In this document: in pieces, positions 53,478-62,554 of the stretch
Layout: each line of letters opens with the position of its first letter
Position numbering within the stretch: the first letter of the stretch is position 1
Assembly: GCA_963724385.1 (NCBI GenBank)
Contig: CAVRUJ010000001.1
Coordinates: 2,666,001-2,730,000, forward strand
Source: DASXQK01 sp963724385
GTDB taxonomy: Bacteria; Pseudomonadota; Alphaproteobacteria; Dongiales; Dongiaceae
Direction of reading: 5' to 3'
Length of the DNA stretch: 64,000 bases
Notes under the pieces: generated by a model
Told to the model about the DNA's origin: nothing
Database searches by the model: none
The model's input: only the letters and a program-made list of their open reading frames with translations
Translations under genes and position numbers: made by a program

Positions 53478-55904
53478 TTGACGTCCCTTCCCGCCCCTTT
53501 CGATGCCTGGTTCGCCGCCCGAGGCTGGCAACCCCATGCCCATCAGCTCGAGCTGATCGGCCTCGACCGCCAAGGCCGCTCTGCCCTGCTGGTGGCGCCG
53601 ACCGGCGGCGGCAAGACCCTTGCCGGCTTCCTGTCCAGCCTCATGGAACTGGCAGAGCGGCCGGCCGAAGGCCTGCATACGCTCTATGTCTCGCCGCTTA
53701 AGGCGCTCGCGGTCGACATCCATCGCAACCTCACCCTGCCGGTCGCCGAGATGGGCCTCGCCATTGCCATCGAGACCCGCACCGGCGACACGCCGGCGGC
53801 AAAGCGCCTGCGCCAACGCAAGCGCCCGCCCAACATCCTGCTGACCACGCCGGAATCCCTGGCCCTGCTGATTTCCTATGCCGAGGCGCCACGGCTTTTC
53901 GGCAAGCTTGCCCGGGTGGTTGTCGACGAGCTCCATGCGCTGGCCGGCAACAAGCGGGGCGACCTGCTGGCCCTCGGCCTGGCGCGCTTGCGGCGGCTGT
54001 CGCCCGGCTGCCGCCTGGTCGGGCTTTCGGCCACGGTGGCCGACGAGCCGGCGCTCGCCGACTGGCTGACGGATAAGCCCGGGGAGGCCACAATCGTCCG
54101 CGGCCGCCCCGGCTCGAGGCCCGAGATCGAAATCCTGCAGACCGGGGCCTATCTGCCCTGGTCGGGTCACATGGCGCTTCACGCCATGGACGAGGTCTAT
54201 GTACGCATCCGCAAGGCGCGCACCTCCCTCGTCTTCGTCAACACCCGCGCCCAGGCCGAGCTCGTCTTCCAGGCCCTGTGGCGGATCAACGAGGAGAACC
54301 TGCCGATCGCGCTGCACCACGGCAGCCTGGCGCCGGAGCAGCGGCGCAAGGTGGAGGCCGCCATGGCGCGGGGTTCGCTCCGGGCCGTCGTCGCCACGTC
54401 CTCTCTCGATCTCGGCATCGATTGGGCCGCGATCGACCTCGTGATCCAGGTGGGCGCGCCCAAGGGCGCCAGCCGCCTGATCCAGCGCATTGGCCGCGCC
54501 AACCATCGCCTGGACGAGCCAAGCCGGGCACTCCTGGTGCCTGCCAACCGGTTCGAAGTGTTGGAATGCCGCGCTGCGCTGGAGGCCGTGCGGGAGAACA
54601 GCCTCGACGGCGAACCACTGCGCGCCGGCGGCCTTGACGTGCTCGCCCAGCATCTGCTCGGCGCCGCCTGTTCCTATCCGTTCGACGCCGATGCGATGTA
54701 TGCGGAGGTTGCCTCCGCCGCGCCCTACCGCGCCCTGGCCAGGGCCGACTTTGACGCCGTGCTGGATTTCGTCGCCACCGGCGGCTATGCGCTCGCCGCC
54801 TATGAGCGCTGGCGGCGGCTGAAGCAGAACGAAGCCGGACGCTGGCATCCCGCCGACCCCGGGGTCGTGCGCCGCTATCGCATGAATGTCGGCGTCATCG
54901 TCCAGGAGCCGATGCTGCGCGTGCGCTTTCGGCGCGGCCAGGTGCTGGGCGAGATCGAGGAGTATTTCATCCAGGGCCTCGAGATCGGCGACACCTTCAT
55001 GTTCGCCGGCCAGCTCCTGCGCTTCGAGGGCATCAGGGAGATGAGCGCCGAGGTCAGCCGTGGCACGGGCGATGCGCCCAAGGTGCCCGCCTATGCCGGC
55101 GGCCGACTTCCGCTTACGACCCATCTGGCCGACCGGGTGCGGGCCTTGCTGGCCGAGCCGGGCCGCTGGCCAGTCCTGCCCGGCGCGGTCATGGAATGGC
55201 TCGAAGTCCAGCGCCGGCGCTCGCTGCTGCCCGACCGCGAGGGTCTCCTGGTCGAAAGCTTCCCCCGCGGCAGCAAGCAGTTCCTGGTCGCCTATTGCTT
55301 CGAGGGCCGCAATGCCCATCAGACGCTCGGCATGCTGCTGACGAGGCGCATGGAGCGCATGGGACTGCGCCCGCTCGGCTTCGTCGCCACAGACTATGTG
55401 CTGGCGGTCTGGGGCTTGAGACCCGTCAGGGACGTGGACGCCCTCTTCGACCAGGATCTGTTGGGCGACGACCTGGAAGCATGGATGGACGAATCGAGCA
55501 TGATGAAGCGATGCTTCCGCAATGTCGCGGTCATTGCGGGATTGATCGACCGGCGCCATCCGGGCCAGGAGAAGACGGGCAAGCAGGTGACGTTCAACTC
55601 GGACCTGATATACGACGTGCTCCGCCGGCACGACCCGCGGCACATCCTGCTGCGCGCGACCCGGGCGGACGCCGCAGGCGGCCTCACCGACATCCGGCGC
55701 CTGGCCGACATGCTGGCCCGGGTCTCGGGCCGCATCACCCACAAGCGCCTGGCCAAGGTCTCGCCGCTCGCCGTGCCGGTGCTGCTGGAAATCGGCAAGG
55801 AGGCAGTCTACGGCGCGGCGCTGGACGACCTGCTGGATGAAGCGGCCCAGGCCCTGATCGAGGAGGCGACGGGCGAAGAGCCGGCGCCGCAGCTGCCCTT
55901 GTGA
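53478..55904 (+). CDS. Ligase-associated DEXH-box helicase (Lhr-type)
   Basis: An 808-residue superfamily 2 helicase. Walker A is APTGGGKTLAGFL, the box II variant is VVDELHAL, motif III VGLSATVAD, and the C-terminal core has SLDLGIDWAAIDLVIQVGAP and LIQRIGRANHRLDE. It belongs to the ligase-associated DNA-damage-response helicases found next to pdeM and an ATP-dependent DNA ligase. The TTG at 53478 is the best start, since family proteins begin just before this Trp/His-rich segment (FDAWFAARGWQPHAHQ). It overlaps pdeM by 4 bp. No DNA-ligase gene is present in the window. Confidence 0.92.
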   Translation: MTSLPAPFDAWFAARGWQPHAHQLELIGLDRQGRSALLVAPTGGGKTLAGFLSSLMELAERPAEGLHTLYVSPLKALAVDIHRNLTLPVAEMGLAIAIETRTGDTPAAKRLRQRKRPPNILLTTPESLALLISYAEAPRLFGKLARVVVDELHALAGNKRGDLLALGLARLRRLSPGCRLVGLSATVADEPALADWLTDKPGEATIVRGRPGSRPEIEILQTGAYLPWSGHMALHAMDEVYVRIRKARTSLVFVNTRAQAELVFQALWRINEENLPIALHHGSLAPEQRRKVEAAMARGSLRAVVATSSLDLGIDWAAIDLVIQVGAPKGASRLIQRIGRANHRLDEPSRALLVPANRFEVLECRAALEAVRENSLDGEPLRAGGLDVLAQHLLGAACSYPFDADAMYAEVASAAPYRALARADFDAVLDFVATGGYALAAYERWRRLKQNEAGRWHPADPGVVRRYRMNVGVIVQEPMLRVRFRRGQVLGEIEEYFIQGLEIGDTFMFAGQLLRFEGIREMSAEVSRGTGDAPKVPAYAGGRLPLTTHLADRVRALLAEPGRWPVLPGAVMEWLEVQRRRSLLPDREGLLVESFPRGSKQFLVAYCFEGRNAHQTLGMLLTRRMERMGLRPLGFVATDYVLAVWGLRPVRDVDALFDQDLLGDDLEAWMDESSMMKRCFRNVAVIAGLIDRRHPGQEKTGKQVTFNSDLIYDVLRRHDPRHILLRATRADAAGGLTDIRRLADMLARVSGRITHKRLAKVSPLAVPVLLEIGKEAVYGAALDDLLDEAAQALIEEATGEEPAPQLPL

Positions 55905-56581
55905 GCGCGCCGGTCGCCCTCGGCCTCAACGGCGCCGAGCTTCTGGCCGACGTGTCCGGCGCGCTGTTCTGGCCGGAACGCCGTGTTCTCGCCGTCGCCG
56001 ATTTGCATCTGGAAAAAGGCTCAGGCTTCGCCAGCCGCGGCCGCCTGCTGCCGCCCTACGATACGGCGGCGACCCTGCTGGCCTTGAGCGGAGCGATCGA
56101 CCGCCATGACCCGGCCATCGTGATCTGCCTCGGAGACAGCTTCCACGACATGGAAGCAGCCGGCCGTCTCGGGCGCTCCGACCGGGCGAGGCTTTCCCGC
56201 CTGACCAATGAACGCGACTGGATCTGGATTGCCGGCAACCACGATCCCGCCCCGCCCGCCTCTCTCGGCGGACGCATTCTGGGTGAACTCGTCCTCGGGC
56301 CGCTCGTCTTCCGCCATATCGCGGAGTCGGTGGCGGTCGGCGAGGTGTCGGGCCATTTCCATCCCAAGGCGGGCTTGAGCTGGCGCGGGCGCTATGTCGG
56401 CGGCCGCTGCTTCATCGGCGACGACCGGCGCCTGATCCTGCCGGCCTTCGGCGCCTATGCCGGCGGGCTCGACGTGATGGACCCCGCCATCCGCCGGCTG
56501 TTCAGCCGCCGGGCCAAGGTGCATATCCTGGGTCCGAGGCGGCTCTACAGCTTCCCCGCCGCCCGGCTCGCCGCCACCTGA
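55901..56581 (+). CDS. pdeM: Ligase-associated phosphoesterase/endonuclease PdeM
   Basis: A 226-residue calcineurin-like metallophosphoesterase. Metal motifs are VADLHLEKGS (DxH), CLGDSFHD (GDxxHD), IAGNHD (GNHD) and VSGHFHPK (GHxH); these are complete. PdeM proteins act with the ligase-associated helicase in DNA repair. The GTG start overlaps the helicase stop (GTGA). It ends 21 bp before the convergent zinc-binding-protein gene. Confidence 0.92.
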   Translation: MSAPVALGLNGAELLADVSGALFWPERRVLAVADLHLEKGSGFASRGRLLPPYDTAATLLALSGAIDRHDPAIVICLGDSFHDMEAAGRLGRSDRARLSRLTNERDWIWIAGNHDPAPPASLGGRILGELVLGPLVFRHIAESVAVGEVSGHFHPKAGLSWRGRYVGGRCFIGDDRRLILPAFGAYAGGLDVMDPAIRRLFSRRAKVHILGPRRLYSFPAARLAAT

Positions 56582-56602
56582 CACCAGCGCCCGCAAGCCC
56601 CT

Positions 56603-57574
56603 TCAAGGGCCGCTGAGGCAATGAGCGAACTGGGCGGCGACGTCTCGCATGGTTTCGAAATAGAGATCCGGGCTTTCGGTATAGTCGGCGCCATAGGGAT
56701 CGATGAGCGCCGTCCTGACGCCGGCTGCCGTCTCGATGGCCTGGAGATCGACGCTGTCGCCCGGTTCCTCGCCGACGACGCACACGACATGAAGCCGCGC
56801 CACCCGCGCGGCCAGGGCCTTCACCGGGCTGGAAGGCAGCGCATCGGTCTCCAACCCGACCGCCCCCACCCCGGCCAGGTTGTAGCGAGCCTCGAAATAC
56901 TGGAATTCGTCCTGGATCTGGAGGAAAGGCCGGTCGTGGAGAGAGGCAAGGCTATCGGCCAGCTCACGGTCCAGGGCGTCGACCTTCTTGCGCAGGTTTT
57001 CGGCGTTGCTGCGATAAACTTCGGCATCCGGGAAATCAACGTCGATGAGGGCCCCGGCGATCCGCCCGATCAGAAGCTTGACATTGTCGGCGTCGAGCCA
57101 GATATGCCCGTCGGCATCGCCATGGGCCGAGGTGGCGGCCTGGCCAACGATGGGCGGTGCATCCCATTCCCCGCCGCGCCGCCGCTTGAACATGAGCAGG
57201 CCAGGGGTATCGTCGAGCTCGGCGATGCGGGCCCCGATTTCGAGGTCGGCGAATGGCTGGACCAGAGAAGCCTCCAGGGATGGGCCGATCCAGAAGACCA
57301 GGTCCGCCTGGCGCAGGGTGTCTACGTCCTCGTTGTGCAGCGTGAAGGTCTCCGGCCGCTGGTCGGAGGGGATCAGGGTGGTCGGCGTGCCGATCCCTTG
57401 CATCACCGCCGCAACCAGGGCCGTCAAAGGCCGCACCGTGACAATGACCACGGGCGCCTTGGCGGCAGCGGGGCCAGCCAGCGCCGACAGCAGCAGCAGC
57501 CAGGCCCCAAGCGCCCCGGCCTTCCGCGATCCCAGAATTCCAACCCTGTTCATGACGCCGGTCGGTATTGCCAT
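56603..57574 (-). CDS. Zinc ABC-type periplasmic binding protein (ZnuA-like), atypical ligands
   Basis: A 323-residue ZnuA-like cluster A-1 binding protein. A signal peptide (about 1-38, with GAWLLLLSALAGPAAA) is followed by VIVTVRPLTALVAAVMQGIG and PETFTLHNEDVDTLRQADLV (His ligand). HGDADGHIWLDADN (His) follows, and the usual third ligand HDA-YxYF appears as QDEFQYFEARY, with Asp in place of His. The final Asp region is LIDPYGADY. No ZnuB or ZnuC gene is beside it. It is divergent from zur, and the starting codons overlap an inverted repeat (57570-57610). The ATG at 57574 or 57553 could start it. Confidence 0.8.
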   Translation of the reverse strand: MAIPTGVMNRVGILGSRKAGALGAWLLLLSALAGPAAAKAPVVIVTVRPLTALVAAVMQGIGTPTTLIPSDQRPETFTLHNEDVDTLRQADLVFWIGPSLEASLVQPFADLEIGARIAELDDTPGLLMFKRRRGGEWDAPPIVGQAATSAHGDADGHIWLDADNVKLLIGRIAGALIDVDFPDAEVYRSNAENLRKKVDALDRELADSLASLHDRPFLQIQDEFQYFEARYNLAGVGAVGLETDALPSSPVKALAARVARLHVVCVVGEEPGDSVDLQAIETAAGVRTALIDPYGADYTESPDLYFETMRDVAAQFAHCLSGP

Positions 57575-57610
57575 TCTGCCTAAAGCGGATACACCATAGT
57601 TCAGAATGGC
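57570..57610. promoter_or_regulatory. Inverted repeat in the znuA-like/zur gap
   Basis: GCCATTCTG (57570-57578) and CAGAATGGC (57602-57610) are perfect inverted repeats with a 23-bp spacer, between the divergent ATG codons of the zinc-binding protein and Zur. It differs from the known alphaproteobacterial Zur box (TGTTAT...ATAACA). It could be an operator or only a hairpin; the left arm overlaps the chosen znuA-like start codon. Confidence 0.4.
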
Positions 57611-57624
57611 GGGACGGTGGAACC

Positions 57625-58128
57625 ATGAGCGCGCGGGCCAGGCGCCAAACCCGGGGCGGCCGGAAGCCCCATGATCATCAGCTCTGCATCGACGACGCCC
57701 TCGACCGGGCCGAGGCGATCTGCGCCGCCCGCGGCGCGCGGCTGACGCCCATCCGGCGCCGGGTCCTGGAGATCGTCTGGCGGGGTCATCGGCCGATGGG
57801 CGCCTACGGCATCCTGGAGGCGCTGTCCGGCAAAGACGGTGCGGCGGCACCTCCCACGGTCTATCGCGCGCTCGACTTCCTCATCGCCCAGGGTCTCGTC
57901 CACCGCCTGGAATCCCTCAACGCCTATGTCGGCTGCGCCCAGCCCGAGGCCGGGCATGTGAGCCAGTTCCTCATCTGCACCGGTTGCGGCGAGGTGACGG
58001 AGCTGGGCGATGGCAATATTGCCGTGTCCGCCAAGAAGCGGGCCGCCGCCGCGGGATTCACCGTGGACCGGCTGACCATCGAGCTCGCCGGCCGCTGCCC
58101 CAACTGTGCGGCGCGGGCAGCGAGCTAG
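57625..58128 (+). CDS. zur: Fur-family zinc uptake regulator
   Basis: A 167-residue Fur-family repressor. It shows LTPIRRRVLEIVWRGHRPMG, PPTVYRALDFLIAQGLVHRL (recognition helix) and two CxxC-type pairs, CTGCGEVTEL and CPNCAAR, with HxxQ-type His near GHVSQF. The neighbouring divergent zinc-binding-protein gene makes Zur, not Fur, the best assignment. It would repress zinc uptake when zinc is ample. The ATG at 57625 has GGTGG just upstream; the frame is open before it. Confidence 0.88.
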   Translation: MSARARRQTRGGRKPHDHQLCIDDALDRAEAICAARGARLTPIRRRVLEIVWRGHRPMGAYGILEALSGKDGAAAPPTVYRALDFLIAQGLVHRLESLNAYVGCAQPEAGHVSQFLICTGCGEVTELGDGNIAVSAKKRAAAAGFTVDRLTIELAGRCPNCAARAAS

Positions 58129-58304
58129 GCGCATCCCAATCACCACGCAGCGGCACGGATATCGACATGGCAAACGTCCCTGGTTCGCCACAGTGATTCA
58201 GACTTTCGCTGTCTTGGGAATCTGGAGGCCACCTCCCGCGCCAGCGGGTTAATTCAATCTGGAATCCCCCGCGTGACACTCAACGAGCCCTTGTCAGCGT
58301 GGAA

Positions 58305-58781
58305 TCACACCTCGCTCCGGCCATCCGGCGTCAATCTCATTTCGAGACGGCCTCTTAACTGGCATTGCGCCTGAGCCCAGGCCGTTGCGTGGTCGGAATG
58401 CGTATGGGCGACGCCCCCGATTGTTGGGAAATAGCTGCAAAGTTCGAGATGGGTCCACAAGTCCGAGGACGGGTTCAGTGTGCCGTCCACCGGGGCGCCA
58501 GCAAGCTGGGAGACGACGATGCCTGCCGGCGTCAGCAGTTTGTATGGCACGCCACTTGGCTTGAGCGCAACGAGGCCATCCCTGCGGGCGATGCCGCTGA
58601 CATTGCCGAAGGTGGAGAGCACGGTGCCGTGGCGGACGAGCTCCAGGTTCGCGGCCAGGACCTCTTCGCGAAGAGTTTGCAGCAGCATCCCCTGAATTTC
58701 CCCGTGCAGCACCCGCAGCCGCATCTGGAAAACATCGCCGCTATAGGAAGGCTCGGGCGGCACTCGCTTGATCCAGGTCAA
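58305..58781 (-). pseudogene. C-terminally truncated class II aldolase / AraD-family protein
   Basis: A 158-residue frame. LREEVLAANLELVRHGTVLS, FGNVSGIARRDGLVALKPSG, NPSSDLWTHLELC and VAHTHSDHATAWAQAQ match L-ribulose-5-phosphate 4-epimerase/class II aldolase proteins, including the SSD phosphate site and the first two metal histidines (HTH). Full proteins run about 230 residues and carry a third metal His, but here the frame diverges right after AWAQAQ and stops 22 codons later. No continuation was found in the next bases on any frame. It lies downstream of the Ytf-type sugar transporter genes, consistent with a lost sugar-phosphate pathway. Confidence 0.75.
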
Positions 58782-58902
58782 GATTGGCTGAAATCCCGAA
58801 GGGCTCAGGCAGCTTTGAGAGCTGGCCTATTCCCGCGCCTTCCACCGCGCCCGTTCCATCCGGAACATTCCGAAATGTGCACGCCTCGCCGTTCGCATGG
58901 CC

Positions 58903-59865
58903 CTAACTGGCACAACGTCGCATGAACGAACTTATGATCGAGCGCTGCGCGACGATGAAGACGAACAAGAGGACGCCAATGAATATTGTCGCCCACCAGC
59001 TGGTGAGCGAGCCTTGAAAATTCACCAATGTCGTGATGAGCCCTTGGATTAGCCCGCCGAACAGCGTACCGATGACCAGTCCCACACCGCCAGTGAGCAG
59101 CGTACCGCCCAGAACAACCGCCGCGATGGCGATCAATTCATCGCCCACCGCGGCCAAGGGGTAGCCCGACGCCGTGTACAGTGCGTAGATGACCCCACCT
59201 AGTGCGCTGTAAAAGCCGCCCAGCGCGTAGATCATCATCGTGGTGCGGCGGATCGGCACGCCCATGAGCCGCGCCGAGGTGCGGTCGCCGCCGATGGCGT
59301 AGACATTGGTGCCGAAACGCGTGAAATGGGCGATGATGACCCCCGCCGCGAGCGCGACCAGCATCACGAGCGCCGAGCTCGACAGCCGGCCGCCGCCGCC
59401 GAGCGGGATCCGCCAGTCCGAAAAGGCGCTCACGAAGGGATGGTTGATGGGTACTGAATCGAGACTCACCATGAAACAACTGCCGCGCAGGAGGAACAAT
59501 CCCGCGAGCGTGATGATGAATGGCTGGATCTCGCAAAAGTCGATGATGAAGCCCATGGCGGCGCCGAAGACCGCCCCGAACAGGATCATCAGTGCGCCCG
59601 ATGCCAGGGGATGCCAGCCCAGGGTATCGAGATGGGCCATCGCCACGCCGACAAAGCCGATCATCGAACCGATGGACAGGTCGATGCCGCCGGACAGGAT
59701 GACGAAGGTGGTTCCTATGGCGGCGATGATGATGAACGCGTTGTCGGTCAGCAAATCTCCGAAAACCAGCGTCGATAGGAAATACTTGAAGCTGAGGCCG
59801 CCGACGGCATAGGCCAGGATGAAGACCGTCACCGTCGCGAGGAGCGGAAGATAGCGGTCCCTCAT
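58903..59865 (-). CDS. yjfF: Sugar ABC transporter permease (YjfF-like)
   Basis: A 320-residue permease with about nine helices, of the ribose/galactofuranose type. Seen are FVILSGGIDLSIGSMIGFVG, FIIDFCEIQPFIITLAGLFL and YAIGGDRTSARLMGVPIRRT, the last of these a conserved coupling loop. It is the second permease of the Ytf-type system and overlaps the ytfT-like gene by 4 bp (ATGA), with GGAGGAGGG upstream of its ATG at 59865. It ends 121 bp before the truncated aldolase. Confidence 0.9.
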   Translation of the reverse strand: MRDRYLPLLATVTVFILAYAVGGLSFKYFLSTLVFGDLLTDNAFIIIAAIGTTFVILSGGIDLSIGSMIGFVGVAMAHLDTLGWHPLASGALMILFGAVFGAAMGFIIDFCEIQPFIITLAGLFLLRGSCFMVSLDSVPINHPFVSAFSDWRIPLGGGGRLSSSALVMLVALAAGVIIAHFTRFGTNVYAIGGDRTSARLMGVPIRRTTMMIYALGGFYSALGGVIYALYTASGYPLAAVGDELIAIAAVVLGGTLLTGGVGLVIGTLFGGLIQGLITTLVNFQGSLTSWWATIFIGVLLFVFIVAQRSIISSFMRRCAS

Positions 59866-60902
59866 GCCCTCCTCCTGCCGAACACGCCAAGAATGCTCCC
59901 GCGCATGCGACGCGACTGCAGCAGAAGCACGATCAGCACCACGGCGCCCTTGACGACCATGTTGTACTCGGGCGGCAGACCACTCACCAGGATCGAGGTG
60001 GTCAGACCCTGGATGATGAGCACTCCGACAACGCTCAGCCCGAGAAAGAAGCGCCCGCCGGCAAGCGACCCGCCGCCGATCACCACCGCGAGGATGGCGT
60101 CGAGTTCGATGAACAGGCCGGCGTTGTTGCTGTCGGAACCGCGGATGTCGCCGCAGATGAGCACGCCGGCGATCCCCGAACATAATCCCGACAGCATGTA
60201 GGCGCCGATCTTGACCAGCTTGGCATTGATGCCCGCGAGATCGGCGGCCGCGGCGTTGCCGCCCACCGATTCGATGAACAAGCCCAGGGCCGTGCGGCGC
60301 AGAAGCAACCAGAGAGCCAGGAAGGTCCCGGCGGCGACGAGAATGCGCGACGGCACCGTGAGGAATTCCCCGGTGCTGATCGCCGAGAAGAAGTCGCTGC
60401 GAAATGTGACGATCAGACCCTCATCGATCAGCAGGGCGATGCCGCGGCCCGCGACCATCAGAATCAGGGTGGCGATGATCGGCTGGATGTCCAAAATCGC
60501 GACCAGGAAGCCGTTCCACAGGCCGCACAGCAGGCCTGTGCCCAATGTCAGCGCGAGCACTAGAGGCGGCGCCATGTCGCGATGGATGAGATTGGTCATC
60601 ACTGCACCGACGATGGCGATCACGGCGCCGACCGAGAGGTCGATGCCTTTGGTGCCGATCACCACGGCCATGCCGAGCGCGACCAGAGCGGTCGGCGTGC
60701 CGCGATAGAGGACGTCGATCGTGCTGCCGAACAGGCGTCCCTGGACGATGCTTATCGAGAAAAAGCCCGGCGAAACCACGCTGTCGACGAGAAGGATCAG
60801 GGCCAGTGCGACGATGGGCCACAGCCAGGGCCGGCCCACCAGCTCGCCCAGCCGAGCCCGCAGGGTCGCCATCGCTGCGCTCGTGCCTTTGGCGCGATCC
60901 AT
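59862..60902 (-). CDS. ytfT: Sugar ABC transporter permease (YtfT-like)
   Basis: A 346-residue permease with about ten helices. It has GMAVVIGTKGIDLSVGAVIA, AILDIQPIIATLILMVAGRG and FIESVGGNAAAADLAGINAK, typical for the YtfT/RbsC family. With the YjfF-like protein it should form the membrane channel. The ATG at 60902 is one base after the stop of the ATPase gene. The first 20 residues are a basic cytoplasmic tail. Confidence 0.92.
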   Translation of the reverse strand: MDRAKGTSAAMATLRARLGELVGRPWLWPIVALALILLVDSVVSPGFFSISIVQGRLFGSTIDVLYRGTPTALVALGMAVVIGTKGIDLSVGAVIAIVGAVMTNLIHRDMAPPLVLALTLGTGLLCGLWNGFLVAILDIQPIIATLILMVAGRGIALLIDEGLIVTFRSDFFSAISTGEFLTVPSRILVAAGTFLALWLLLRRTALGLFIESVGGNAAAADLAGINAKLVKIGAYMLSGLCSGIAGVLICGDIRGSDSNNAGLFIELDAILAVVIGGGSLAGGRFFLGLSVVGVLIIQGLTTSILVSGLPPEYNMVVKGAVVLIVLLLQSRRMRGSILGVFGRRRA

Positions 60903-60903
60903 A

Positions 60904-62409
60904 TCATCCGCCTGCGATCGTCCGGATGATGTTGTCTCGCGACACCTGATCGCCGACGATTTCGCCCACCTTTTTCCGATCGCGTAATACTGCCACCCGA
61001 TCGCTGACGGCCACGATCTCGTCGAGCTCCGAAGAGGCGACGAGCAGCGCCAGACCCTGGTCGCATAGGTGGCGGATCAGCGCCACGATCTCGGCATGAG
61101 CGCCCACGTCGATGCCGCGCGTGGGCTCGTCGAGGATAAGCACCCGCGGTTTGGACACCAGCCACCGGGCTAGGATGACCTTCTGCTGATTGCCGCCTGA
61201 CAGCTCGTCGACCGGCTTTTCCGCGTCTGGCGTGGCGATGCCCAGCGCTTTGATCATCTCGGCCGCCAGCCGCTCCTGTTCATCGTGTGAAAGTTGGCGT
61301 AGCCATCCTCGTCTTGTCTGCAGCGCGAGAATGATGTTCTCACGCACGGTCAGCTGGGGTATCAGCCCTTCTACTTTGCGGTCCTCGGGACAGAAGCCGA
61401 TGCCGTGGCCGATGGACTGGCGCGGCGAGCGGAGCGACGCCGGCTTGCCGTCGATGCGGACCCTACCGGAATCAGGTCGTACCGCACCAAAGATGAGCTT
61501 GGCTGTCTCGGTTCTGCCCGATCCGAGCAACCCGGCGAGCCCAACCACCTCGCCAGCCCGCAATGCGAGGTCAAAGGGCGCCATGTAGCGGCGGCGTCCA
61601 AGGCCTTCGGTGGTCAGCACTGGCTCCGCCGCAGCCTCGCCCGTTGCGGCACGGCGCAGCGGGCCGGTCTCGCCGAGTTCGCGCCCCAGCATGAGCGAGA
61701 TGAGCTTGAGCCGCGGCAGATCGGGGGTCGGCGCCGTGCCGACCAACTGGCCGTTGCGCAGCACCGAGATGCGGTCGGCGATCTGATAGACCTGGTCGAT
61801 GAAGTGGGTGATGAACAGGATGGCGATGCCATGCGCTTTCAGATCGCGGATGATCTGAAAGAGAAGTTCGGTCTCGCGCGCATCGAGGCTGGCGGTCGGC
61901 TCGTCGAGGACCAGGACGCGCGTATCTTCTTCAAGCGCCCGCGCGATGGCGATGAGTTGCTGGATGGCAATGGAGAAGGAGGCTAGCGGCCGCTCGACGT
62001 CGATATCGAGATTGAGCCGTTTGAGGCGTTCGCGCGCCCGCTCGCCGGCCTTCCGCCAGGAAATGAAGCCGCAACGCTGCGGTTGGCGTTCCAGCGTCAG
62101 GTTCTTCACCACCGACAGGGTGGGGATGAGATTGAGTTCCTGGTATACGGTGCTGATGCCCAATGCCCGAGCTTCGGCCGTGCTGCCAATTTCGACCGGC
62201 CTGCCGTCGATGCGGATTTCCCCGGCGTCGCGGCGCAGGGCTCCGGTCATGATCTTGATGAGGGTCGACTTGCCGGCGCCGTTTTCGCCCAGGAGTGCGT
62301 GAACCTCCCCCGCGTTGAGGCGGAAATCCACGTTGTCCAGGGCCCGCACCGCCGGAAAAATCTTGGAAATGCCGCGCAGCTCAACGCGAGGTATGGACGC
62401 CTCTGGCAC
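60904..62409 (-). CDS. ytfR: Sugar ABC transporter ATP-binding protein (YtfR-like)
   Basis: A 501-residue twin-cassette ATPase. The first cassette has GENGAGKSTLIKIMTGAL, SIAIQQLIAIARAL (degenerate signature) and VLDEPTASLDARETELLF; the second has LLGSGRTETAKLIFGAV, LSGGNQQKVILARWLVSKPR and LILDEPTRGIDVGAHAE. This fits sugar importers such as YtfR, RbsA and AraG. The GTG at 62409 is chosen, with AGGGGA nine bases upstream; text further upstream in frame is not family-like. It is 145 bp after the binding-protein gene. Confidence 0.93.
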   Translation of the reverse strand: MPEASIPRVELRGISKIFPAVRALDNVDFRLNAGEVHALLGENGAGKSTLIKIMTGALRRDAGEIRIDGRPVEIGSTAEARALGISTVYQELNLIPTLSVVKNLTLERQPQRCGFISWRKAGERARERLKRLNLDIDVERPLASFSIAIQQLIAIARALEEDTRVLVLDEPTASLDARETELLFQIIRDLKAHGIAILFITHFIDQVYQIADRISVLRNGQLVGTAPTPDLPRLKLISLMLGRELGETGPLRRAATGEAAAEPVLTTEGLGRRRYMAPFDLALRAGEVVGLAGLLGSGRTETAKLIFGAVRPDSGRVRIDGKPASLRSPRQSIGHGIGFCPEDRKVEGLIPQLTVRENIILALQTRRGWLRQLSHDEQERLAAEMIKALGIATPDAEKPVDELSGGNQQKVILARWLVSKPRVLILDEPTRGIDVGAHAEIVALIRHLCDQGLALLVASSELDEIVAVSDRVAVLRDRKKVGEIVGDQVSRDNIIRTIAGG

Positions 62410-62554
62410 GTCAATGTCCCCTTTATTCGACCATATTTGGGGGTGAGTGAGGACGCGAATCGCGCTTCCTGGAACGAAGGCGGTGCCGCGCGAGAAATCT
62501 TGGCATGGCACCGCTCCTCGATCGCAGGAAGATGAGGCGAGCGCGAAGGGAACC

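Noticed and set aside
58058..58279. A 73-codon minus-strand frame after zur that might be an IS or aldolase fragment
   Set aside because: It matches no family I know, and it does not continue the truncated aldolase.
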